From an uncultured Lachnospiraceae bacterium (GTDB taxonomy: Bacteria > Bacillota_A > Clostridia > Lachnospirales > Lachnospiraceae): a DNA stretch of 11,084 nucleotides. Each line of letters opens with the position of its first letter. Positions within the stretch are counted from its first letter, which is position 1. The stretch spans positions 1-11,084 of the forward strand of contig CAMWWS010000054.1 of assembly GCA_947178085.1 (NCBI GenBank), in the 5' to 3' direction. Both the position numbers and the translations under genes were made by a program. The notes beneath the pieces are model-generated. The model did not search any database. It had not been told where the DNA came from and saw only the letters and a program-made list of their open reading frames with translations. Positions 1 to 5,688 of this stretch are shown here, in pieces.

Positions 1-173
1 TATTGATAGTATAAAGTTTTGAAAATAAGCAATATTGATAATAATTTACATTGATTTTTTTTGTCATTTATGGTATTTATTGATAGGAATAAAAAAATGC
101 TACTAATAAAGAGGAGAAAATGATATAATGAAAAAGAATCTGATTTCAATTATTATACTGGCGTTATTGATAG
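1..173. repeat. Short recurring motif TATTGATA(G) upstream of and into fliL
   Basis: The 127 bases before fliL contain no gene: stops at 4-6, 12-14 and 20-22 close all three plus frames. The 9-mer TATTGATAG occurs exactly at 1-9, 78-86 and 165-173 (the last inside fliL), and its first eight bases occur again at 33-40. All copies are direct repeats. The stretch also has a T8 run (55-62) and an A7 run (91-97). The DNA is strongly A/T-rich, so chance recurrence is possible, and no regulator is known to me for this word. A weak vegetative-type promoter (TTGATT at 51-56, extended TG and TATTTA at 71-79) can be proposed, but the match is poor. Confidence 0.4.
111..130 (+). promoter_or_regulatory. 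fliL ribosome site with overlapping two-codon minicistron
   Basis: A Shine-Dalgarno-like GAGGAG lies at 111-116. The first ATG after it (120-122) opens a two-codon reading frame, ATG-ATA-TAA, whose stop at 126-128 shares its last A with the fliL ATG at 128-130 (TAATG). The fliL start is 11 bases from the ribosome site, a little long, while the minicistron ATG is only 3 bases away, which is short. The fliL start is supported by the membrane-anchor sequence that follows at once (MKKN plus a hydrophobic helix). Any role of the minicistron in tuning initiation is inference. Confidence 0.45.
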
Positions 174-655
174 TGAATATTGTTTTGACAGCAGTGATGA
201 TGCTGAGTGTGACCAGCGCGTCCAGAAAGACTGCGGCGTTAGTTGATAATATTTCGAAAGCATTGAATTTAGAATTGACGGCACAAACTGATAGCGGAGA
301 AAGGGAAGTCGTACCGATAGAAAATACTGCTACATACAGTATATCAGAAAAGATGACTATTCCGCTTAAGGACAGCGTAGACGATGAAGGCAATAGAACA
401 AGTCATTTTTGTATGGCGTCAATCAGTTTCTCCATTAATAAGAAAAATGCCGGATATAAGAAATATACAGAAGATCTCTCACCTCAGGAAGAAAAAATTA
501 AAGATATGATTAATACTGTGTTTGCACAGTATACTCTGGAAGAAGCAAAGGGCAATGAGGAAACCCTTAAGGCAGAGATATTGGAAGGTGTACAGAAGAT
601 GTATGATTCTGACTTTATTTTTGACGTAGGTTTCGGAAGTATTTTGTACCAATAG
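128..655 (+). CDS. fliL: Flagellar basal body-associated protein FliL
   Basis: This 175-residue single-pass membrane protein has the FliL layout. A short basic N-terminus (MKKN) leads into one transmembrane helix at about residues 5-27, followed by a linker and an extracytoplasmic domain (about 60-175). The C-terminal end, around 161-175, reads SDFIFDVGFGSILYQ; a hydrophobic/aromatic ending of the form F...F..ILYQ is typical of FliL. FliL family proteins sit around the MotAB stator at the basal body and support stator function and torque. The protein is weakly conserved in the family, so the call rests on size, topology, the C-terminal end and its place directly before fliM, the usual position. 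It is the first gene of the run visible here; the gap to fliM is 43 bases. Confidence 0.88.
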   Translation: MKKNLISIIILALLIVNIVLTAVMMLSVTSASRKTAALVDNISKALNLELTAQTDSGEREVVPIENTATYSISEKMTIPLKDSVDDEGNRTSHFCMASISFSINKKNAGYKKYTEDLSPQEEKIKDMINTVFAQYTLEEAKGNEETLKAEILEGVQKMYDSDFIFDVGFGSILYQ

Positions 656-682
656 CCTGATATTTGAAATATAATAATCCAC

Positions 683-691
683 GAGGAGGTG
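683..691 (+). promoter_or_regulatory. Strong ribosome binding site that decides the GTG start of fliM
   Basis: GAGGAGGTG is nearly a full complement of the 16S rRNA 3' end and ends 7 bases before the GTG at 699. It justifies a GTG start, because the codons that follow give the conserved FliM N-terminal peptide. Confidence 0.8.
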
Positions 692-698
692 AATTTTC

Positions 699-1682
699 GT
701 GGGCGAGGTACTTTCTCAAAATGAGATTGATAATTTGCTCGCGGCGTTGAGCAGCGGCGAATTAGATGCGGACCAGATGCAGGATTCCAATGAGAAGCAG
801 GTTAAGAACTATGATTTCAAACGACCTACGAAATTCTCTAAAGAGCATCTCCGTACTTTGGAAATTATTTTTGAACATTATGGAAGATTGTTATCTACCA
901 ATCTTCCGGTTTATCTTAGAAAAAATGTACAGGTTACTGTAACGAGTTCTGAGACGGTTATTTTCTCGGAATTCAGTAATGCACTTTCCAATCCGCTTAT
1001 ACTGGGTATTGTTAATTTCCAACCACTGGGTGGTACGATTCTAGTGGAGCTTGCATCTAATCTTGGTTTTGCAATGATAGACAGAATGCTTGGCGGACAG
1101 GGAGAACCACTTGAGAAGAACAGGGAATTCTCTGAGATAGAAATGACTATTATAGAGAAAATGATGGTTGTTTGTATGCAGCTTATGCGAGAACCATGGA
1201 AGAATGTAGTGGATATAAGTCCTGTTCTGGAACGAATTGAGACAAATTCGCAGTTTGCGCAGATTATAGCACCTAATGATATGATAGCAATTGTCACCCT
1301 TAATATAAAGATAGGTGATGTTGAAGGTCTTATGAATGTCTGCCTGCCGTTCTTTACACTTGAGAGCGTAATGGATAAGCTGAATACCAAGTTCTGGTAT
1401 GCAAATATGCAGGAGCAGGATGATGAAGAGTATAACGATTTCATTGAAGCTATGATCAGAAAGGTAGATATACCGGTAAAAGCTGTACTCGGTAAAAGCA
1501 GGATATCATTAAACGATTTTGTTAATTTACAGCTTGGAGATATCATCAGACTGTATTCGGAAGTCGGCAGCGATTTGAATATATATGTTGGTAATATTAA
1601 GAAATTTACTGCTCTGCCCGGTACCAATAAGGACAGATATGCAGTCAGAGTAACATCTGTATTTAGAGAGGAGGAAGTATAG
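699..1682 (+). CDS. fliM: Flagellar motor switch protein FliM
   Basis: FliM is the middle protein of the C-ring switch. It binds phospho-CheY and passes the signal to FliG to set the direction of rotation. The 327-residue length is normal for the family. The N-terminal peptide VLSQNEIDNLL (about 4-14) is the CheY-P docking motif. A linker follows, then the YDFKRP motif (38-43) that opens the middle, CheC-like domain (about 45-235, with PLGGTILVEL at 109-118 and LGGQGEP at 131-137). The C-terminal SpoA/FliN-like domain spans about 255-322. The active-site pattern of the CheC phosphatases is not kept here, as expected for FliM. The GTG start is chosen from the strong ribosome site at 683-691. 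The 3' end carries the ribosome site for fliY, whose ATG lies 4 bases after the stop. Confidence 0.97.
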   Translation: MGEVLSQNEIDNLLAALSSGELDADQMQDSNEKQVKNYDFKRPTKFSKEHLRTLEIIFEHYGRLLSTNLPVYLRKNVQVTVTSSETVIFSEFSNALSNPLILGIVNFQPLGGTILVELASNLGFAMIDRMLGGQGEPLEKNREFSEIEMTIIEKMMVVCMQLMREPWKNVVDISPVLERIETNSQFAQIIAPNDMIAIVTLNIKIGDVEGLMNVCLPFFTLESVMDKLNTKFWYANMQEQDDEEYNDFIEAMIRKVDIPVKAVLGKSRISLNDFVNLQLGDIIRLYSEVGSDLNIYVGNIKKFTALPGTNKDRYAVRVTSVFREEEV

Positions 1683-1686
1683 AGGC

Positions 1687-2925
1687 ATGGACGGAATGTT
1701 ATCACAGGATGAAATAAATGCGCTTCTTAACGGCGGTGCTTCCGACAGCGATAGTGGAAGTTCATCATCCGATGAGGCATCATCAGGCGGTTCATCTGAT
1801 ATAGATACCAGCCTTTTGAGCGATATTGAAAAAGATGCCGTTGGCGAAGTTGCCAATATAAGCATGGGCTCCTCGGCAACAACATTATTTTCACTTGTTA
1901 ATAGAAAAGTAAATATTACTACACCTATCGTAACCTTGTCGAATTGGGAAAATGTACTGTCGGAATACGAAAGACCCTGTGTATTTATCCAAATCAAATA
2001 TACGGTTGGTCTGGATGGATCAAACATCTTGATTTTAAAAGAACATGATGTTAAAGTTATTACAGACCTTATGATGGGAGGAGATGGCAGCAACACCGAC
2101 GGAGAGTTGGGAGAGCTGCATTTAAGCGCAATTTCTGAGGCGATGAACCAGATGATGGGTTCCGCTGCTACTTCGCTCTCTACAATGCTTGGTAAGATGA
2201 TCGATATAAGTCCTCCGGAAGCAAGTCTTGTTGATTTGACTGAGTTTAAATCCGGCGGAGATATTGCTCCGTTTTTGGCAGGGACTTTTGTAAAAATTGC
2301 TTTCCATATGCAGATTGATGAACTTGTAGATTCAACGATCATGCAGTTGTATCCTATAGATTTTGCTAAGGATTTGTGTACTACATTTCTGGCTTCACAA
2401 ATGGGAGAAGAACCTGCTCCTGCACCTGAACCAACGCCTGCACCTGCACCAACACCTGCTCCGGCAGTTCCGCAGATGGATATGGGTCAACAGATGGGCG
2501 CACCTCAGATGCAGATGCCTCAGATGGATATGAGTCAGATGGGAATGCCGCAGATGCAGATGATGCCTCAGATGGGAATGCCACAGATGCAGATGATGCC
2601 TCAGATGGCGATGCCGCAGATGCCGCCTAACATGAATATCCAGCCGGCACAGTTCCAGAATTTTGCGGGCGGATTCAATCCAATGCAGCCACAGGAAAAT
2701 ATCGATTTAATTAAAGATGTACCGTTAGAGGTTACTGTAGAGCTTGGAAGAACATCTAAATCCATTTCGGATATTTTGGATTTTGCACCCGGTACGATTA
2801 TTGAACTCGATAAAATTGCCGGTGAACCTATTGACGTACTAGTCAACGGTAAGTTTGTAGCCAAAGGCGAGGTTGTAGTAATTGAAGAGAGCTTTGGTGT
2901 CAGAGTAACTGAAATAATTAAATAA
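1687..2925 (+). CDS. fliY: Flagellar motor switch phosphatase FliY (FliN/CheC-type)
   Basis: FliY replaces FliN in many Gram-positive bacteria: it is a C-ring component that also dephosphorylates CheY-P. The 412 residues show, in order, a CheY-binding-type peptide (MLSQDEINALL, 4-14), a Ser/Gly/Asp-rich linker (16-41), a CheC-like phosphatase domain (about 42-238), a long low-complexity linker (about 241-335) and a FliN/SpoA domain (about 341-411). Both phosphatase sites fit the D/S-x3-E-x2-N-x22-P pattern: D50-E54-N57-P80 and S147-E151-N154-P177, so activity is likely. The linker begins with Pro-Ala repeats (242-262) and becomes methionine- and glutamine-rich (262-317), with a DNA-level tandem repeat. 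It helps explain a protein longer than the B. subtilis form (about 380 residues). The ATG at 1687 is chosen over M4 (1696) because GAGGAGG at 1668-1674, inside fliM, is better spaced for it. Confidence 0.95.
   Translation: MDGMLSQDEINALLNGGASDSDSGSSSSDEASSGGSSDIDTSLLSDIEKDAVGEVANISMGSSATTLFSLVNRKVNITTPIVTLSNWENVLSEYERPCVFIQIKYTVGLDGSNILILKEHDVKVITDLMMGGDGSNTDGELGELHLSAISEAMNQMMGSAATSLSTMLGKMIDISPPEASLVDLTEFKSGGDIAPFLAGTFVKIAFHMQIDELVDSTIMQLYPIDFAKDLCTTFLASQMGEEPAPAPEPTPAPAPTPAPAVPQMDMGQQMGAPQMQMPQMDMSQMGMPQMQMMPQMGMPQMQMMPQMAMPQMPPNMNIQPAQFQNFAGGFNPMQPQENIDLIKDVPLEVTVELGRTSKSISDILDFAPGTIIELDKIAGEPIDVLVNGKFVAKGEVVVIEESFGVRVTEIIK
2536..2628 (+). repeat. 33-bp in-frame tandem repeat in the fliY linker
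   Basis: A 33-base unit occurs at 2536-2568 and 2569-2601 with a single difference (G versus A at the fifteenth base), followed by a degenerate 27-base partial copy at 2602-2628. Each full unit encodes the 11 residues QMGMPQMQMMP. The unit is a multiple of three, so gain or loss of copies would keep the frame. Shorter related CAGATG-rich units precede it from about 2470. The near-identity, including wobble bases, suggests recent duplication by slippage or recombination. Confidence 0.9.
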
Positions 2926-2971
2926 TAAATTCACAAATTATCAAAAATAATATGTAATAGGAGAAGATGAT

Positions 2972-3334
2972 ATGGCAAAAAATATTTTAATATGTGATGA
3001 TGCAGCTTTCATGCGTATGATGATCAAGGATATCCTGACAAAGAACGGATATAACGTTGCCGGCGAAGCTGAAAACGGTGCAAAGGCTGTTGAGAAGTAC
3101 AATGAACTCAAGCCGGATCTTGTACTGATGGATATCACTATGCCGGAGATGGATGGTATTCAGGCACTGAAGAAGATTAAAGAGTCTGATCCGAGTGCTA
3201 CTGTAATTATGTGCTCTGCTATGGGTCAGCAGGCTATGGTTATTGAGTCTATTCAGTCCGGAGCCAAAGACTTCATCGTTAAACCTTTTCAGGCTGACCG
3301 TGTATTAGAAGCAGTTAAGAAAGTAGTTGGTTAA
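2972..3334 (+). CDS. cheY: Chemotaxis response regulator CheY
   Basis: This 120-residue protein is a single receiver domain with no output domain, as in CheY. When phosphorylated by CheA it diffuses to the motor and binds the FliM/FliY N-terminal peptides. The acidic pocket (D9, D10), phospho-acceptor (D54 in VLMDITMPEMDG), switch residue (S82, in MCSAMG) and conserved lysine (K104 in VKPF) are all present. The residue at the usual aromatic switch position is near I101-V103 of DFIVKPF. AGGAG at 2959-2963 is 8 bases before the ATG. The gap after fliY is 46 A/T-rich bases with no hairpin. Its position between fliY and fliO is the normal one in Gram-positive operons and favours CheY over a generic regulator. 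It is expected to be the substrate of the neighbouring FliY phosphatase. Confidence 0.95.
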   Translation: MAKNILICDDAAFMRMMIKDILTKNGYNVAGEAENGAKAVEKYNELKPDLVLMDITMPEMDGIQALKKIKESDPSATVIMCSAMGQQAMVIESIQSGAKDFIVKPFQADRVLEAVKKVVG

Positions 3335-3727
3335 ATGCTGTTATCTGCTTCAAATAGTGTGGATTCTTACCTGCAGTTTATGACTGTGCTTATTATATTT
3401 GTTATTGTATTGGCAGTTACCTACTGGACCACAAAATGGATTGCCGGGTACCAAAAGGGTAAGCTGCGCAATACAAATATGGAATTGATTGAAGCAATCA
3501 ATCTGACAAATAATAAGTATATTCAGATTATTCGTGTTGGGCAGAAATATTTGGCAGTAGCAATCTGCAAAGATTCTGTTACAATGTTAACAGATATACC
3601 TGAAGACCAACTTATATTATCAGGCGGTGGAGAAGGAATGGAACAATTCAGCTTTAAAGAATTGCTGGAAAAAGTACAGAAGAAGAGCTTTGCAGGAAAA
3701 GAAGATGACCGAAATGAGAATGAGTAG
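3335..3727 (+). CDS. fliO: Flagellar biosynthetic protein FliO (FliZ in Bacillus naming)
   Basis: FliO is a small membrane protein that helps assemble the FliP ring of the flagellar type III export gate. The 130 residues show a short extracytoplasmic N-terminus, one transmembrane helix (about 14-32, ending YWTTKW), a basic stretch, and a small cytoplasmic domain whose segment NMELIEAINLTNNKYIQIIRVG (48-69, quoted in pieces: NMELIEAINL, then NNKYIQIIRVG) matches the usual FliO pattern of a hydrophobic strand pair. The C-terminus is charged and poorly conserved. FliO sequences diverge strongly, so location between cheY and fliP carries much of the weight. Its ATG follows the cheY stop directly (TAAATG) with no clear ribosome site, which suggests translational coupling to cheY. 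Confidence 0.85.
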   Translation: MLLSASNSVDSYLQFMTVLIIFVIVLAVTYWTTKWIAGYQKGKLRNTNMELIEAINLTNNKYIQIIRVGQKYLAVAICKDSVTMLTDIPEDQLILSGGGEGMEQFSFKELLEKVQKKSFAGKEDDRNENE

Positions 3728-3736
3728 GCGATAAGG

Positions 3737-4600
3737 ATGAAGAAGAAGTTTTCAAGCCTGCTGTTCCTTGCAGGTATATTGTTTATAATAATTTTTATCA
3801 ATGGGAAAAATATAGCATATGCGACAGACGGGTCTGAAGTGAACAGGCATCTTACAGGTTCTACAGAAGAAAGAACAAATTTGGAAGAGCCGGGTTCCTC
3901 TGAAAATGCTGAAGACCTGAAGGAATTGAATATTGCGAATACGGTGACGGTTACATATAACAATGGTAATGGTACTCTGAATGGCGCTTTAAGAATTCTG
4001 ATTATCCTTACCCTGATTGCTATTGCACCGTCATTGATTATTATGTTAACCTCGTTTACCAGAATTATAATTGTTCTGCATTTTACGAGGGCCGCACTAA
4101 ACACACAGACGGCGCCACCTAATAATGTTCTGATTGGACTGGCGCTTTTTTTGACATTTTTTATCATGCAGCCGACTATAGCAAGTATTTATACGGATGC
4201 AATTGTGCCATTCGAGGCAGGAGAGCTTGAACAGGAAGAAGCGATTGAGGCAGCAATCAAACCGTTGCGGGATTTCATGTATCCGCATACCCAGAAGAAG
4301 GATGTCGGTATGTTCATGGAAATCAGTCGTACGGAATGGACAGGAGAACTTGATGATATTCCTATAAGCGTTCTTATTCCGAGCTTTATTGTAAGTGAAC
4401 TTAGAACTGCGTTTATTATAGGATTTTTAATATATATTCCGTTTATTGTGATAGATATGGTGGTGGCGTCTACTCTTATGGCAATGGGTATGATGATGCT
4501 TCCGCCGACTACGATATCCATGCCGTTTAAGATTCTGTTATTTGTTCTTGCAGATGGTTGGAACCTGATTATCGGGAATCTGGTAAGAACGTTTTATTAG
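3737..4600 (+). CDS. fliP: Flagellar type III export gate protein FliP
   Basis: FliP forms, with FliQ and FliR, the export channel in the inner ring of the basal body. The 287 residues begin with a signal peptide (basic MKKK, hydrophobic core about 8-22, likely cleavage after AYA at 27-29), then an acidic, low-complexity segment (about 30-80). The conserved core follows, with transmembrane stretches at about 85-107, 130-152, 218-242 and 258-280. Family motifs are clear: MLTSFTRIIIVL (103-114), LALFLTFFIMQP (135-146), IPSFIVSELRTAF (214-226) and IGFLIYIPFIVIDM (228-241). At 287 residues it is longer than the 220-250 usual for FliP, mostly because of the N-terminal segment. The start is 9 bases after the fliO stop, with only a weak ribosome site (GTAGG at 3724-3728). 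Confidence 0.96.
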   Translation: MKKKFSSLLFLAGILFIIIFINGKNIAYATDGSEVNRHLTGSTEERTNLEEPGSSENAEDLKELNIANTVTVTYNNGNGTLNGALRILIILTLIAIAPSLIIMLTSFTRIIIVLHFTRAALNTQTAPPNNVLIGLALFLTFFIMQPTIASIYTDAIVPFEAGELEQEEAIEAAIKPLRDFMYPHTQKKDVGMFMEISRTEWTGELDDIPISVLIPSFIVSELRTAFIIGFLIYIPFIVIDMVVASTLMAMGMMMLPPTTISMPFKILLFVLADGWNLIIGNLVRTFY

Positions 4601-4627
4601 AGGGATATGTAAGAAGGGAGGATTTAT

Positions 4628-4897
4628 ATGACAATAGATGATGTGACTACGATTGCATCAAATTGTCTGTTCACAATTATTAAGACCGCTGCGCCGGTAC
4701 TTCTCATTTCATTGTGTGTGGGTCTTATGGTAAGTATTTTTCAGACGGTTACGTCGATTCAGGAACAGACGCTTACATTTGTGCCAAAAGTCCTTGCTAT
4801 TTTTATTACATTGATGCTGTTAGGACACTGGATGTTAAATAATATGGTTGGATTTATGCAAAGTTTGTGGGAAAGTTTCAGCTTATATATAAGGTAG
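4628..4897 (+). CDS. fliQ: Flagellar type III export gate protein FliQ
   Basis: FliQ is a small subunit that wraps around the FliP/FliR core of the export gate. The 89-residue length and two hydrophobic helices (about 14-40 and 50-76) are standard for the family. Conserved features include the segment ISLCVGLMVSIFQTVTSIQEQTL (27-49; central piece SIFQTVTSIQEQTL) between the helices and FVPKVLAIF at the start of the second helix. GGGAGGA at 4616-4622 is well placed 5 bases before the ATG. The gene lies 27 bases after fliP and 4 bases before fliR, the fixed fliP-fliQ-fliR order in nearly all flagellated bacteria. Confidence 0.97.
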   Translation: MTIDDVTTIASNCLFTIIKTAAPVLLISLCVGLMVSIFQTVTSIQEQTLTFVPKVLAIFITLMLLGHWMLNNMVGFMQSLWESFSLYIR

Positions 4898-4901
4898 CGA
4901 T

Positions 4902-5681
4902 ATGATAGATGTTACTTTCAGTTATGCGGATTTGGAGTTTTTTCTTCTGATAGTGGTGCGTGTGACATGCTTTATTTTTGTTTCACCGTTTTTCAGTATG
5001 AATAATACGCCGCGAAGAGTAAAAGTCGGACTTGGGCTTTTTACTTCATATCTGTTATTTGTTTATATTGATCATACTCCTGTGGTGTATAATACATTAT
5101 TGGAATATGCCGTTATAGTAATGAAAGAGGCATTGGTGGGTATTCTGATTGGATGGGGCGCGCAGCTTTGCATGTCGGTTGCTGCATTTGCCGGACATAT
5201 TGCGGATATGGAAGTCGGATTGACCATGGTATCGCTGATGGATCCGGCTACTAACCAGACCGCTACATTCAGTGGAGTGCTATATCAATATATGTTTTCA
5301 TTGATACTGATTATCTCAGGAATGTACAGGTATCTGTTTGGAGCGCTTATTGATACCTTTACGTTGATTCCGATAAGTGGTGCAGTTTTTCATACGGATT
5401 CGCTGGTTGAGACTATGATACGCTTTATGAGCGACTATATTACTATAGGTTTAAGAATCTGTCTGCCGGTATTTTGTGTAATTCTGCTGCTGAATTGTGT
5501 TTTGGGCATACTTGCCAAAGTGGCGCCGCAGATGAACATGTTTGTAGTAGGTCTTCAGTTAAAGGTTCTTACCGGTCTCACAATAATGTTTCTTACGGTC
5601 AGGATGCTCCCAGGAGCAGCGGATTTCATATTCAGGGAGATGAAGGCGGTTGTTGAAGCCTTCGTTAAAGGAATGATATGA
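4902..5681 (+). CDS. fliR: Flagellar type III export gate protein FliR
   Basis: FliR is the single-copy core subunit of the FliPQR export channel. The 259 residues are the usual length and contain about six hydrophobic stretches, among them 12-33, 43-57, 68-90, 126-150, 178-205 and 215-235. Family features include the N-terminal RVTCFIFVSPFF (20-31), the PRRVKVGLGL motif (38-47), a central MEVGLTMVSLMDPATNQ stretch (103-119) and the conserved AKVAPQMNMFVVGLQLK (205-221). The start lies 4 bases after the fliQ stop, with AAGG at 4891-4894 overlapping the fliQ end. The end (ATG-ATA-TGA) runs directly into the flhB start one base later, in a region with ATG in all three frames. Confidence 0.97.
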   Translation: MIDVTFSYADLEFFLLIVVRVTCFIFVSPFFSMNNTPRRVKVGLGLFTSYLLFVYIDHTPVVYNTLLEYAVIVMKEALVGILIGWGAQLCMSVAAFAGHIADMEVGLTMVSLMDPATNQTATFSGVLYQYMFSLILIISGMYRYLFGALIDTFTLIPISGAVFHTDSLVETMIRFMSDYITIGLRICLPVFCVILLLNCVLGILAKVAPQMNMFVVGLQLKVLTGLTIMFLTVRMLPGAADFIFREMKAVVEAFVKGMI

Positions 5682-5688
5682 TATGATT
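5667..5688 (+). promoter_or_regulatory. fliR/flhB junction: flhB ribosome site with three staggered ATGs and a minicistron
   Basis: AAAGGA at 5667-5672 is followed by ATGs at 5673, 5678 and 5683, five bases apart and therefore in three different frames. The first is the penultimate codon of fliR. The second opens ATG-ATA-TGA, whose stop (5684-5686) overlaps the flhB ATG (5683-5685). The third is the flhB start, 10 bases from the ribosome site. The flhB start is supported by the conserved N-terminal YNLQFFA that follows. The close packing suggests termination-reinitiation coupling between fliR and flhB; this is inference. Confidence 0.5.

Noticed and set aside
12..41. A SigD (sigma-28) type promoter: TAAA at 12-15 and ATTGATAA at 34-41
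   Set aside because: The spacer is 18 rather than about 15 bases and the -10 part matches GCCGATAA poorly; the DNA is too A/T-rich to trust it.
30..62. CAATATTG palindrome followed by a T8 run as an upstream terminator
   Set aside because: There is no G/C-containing stem with a loop next to the T run; the palindrome is 8 bases with no loop and lies 17 bases away.
124..129. TATAAT just before fliL as a promoter -10 box
   Set aside because: It overlaps the fliL start codon and follows the ribosome site, so a transcript from it would lack a leader.
911..2342. Two long minus-strand open frames (911-1705 and 1527-2342, 264 and 271 codons) opposite fliM and fliY
   Set aside because: They lie wholly opposite well-supported genes, show no recognisable family, have Ser/Ile-rich composition typical of reversed coding DNA, and lack good ribosome sites.
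2926..2971. Internal promoter or terminator between fliY and cheY, the longest gap in the operon
   Set aside because: The 46 bases are A/T-rich with no hairpin and no credible -35/-10 pair; only the cheY ribosome site is clear.
5474..5656. A 60-codon plus-strand open frame inside fliR
   Set aside because: It is out of frame within a fully conserved part of FliR and has no ribosome site of its own.
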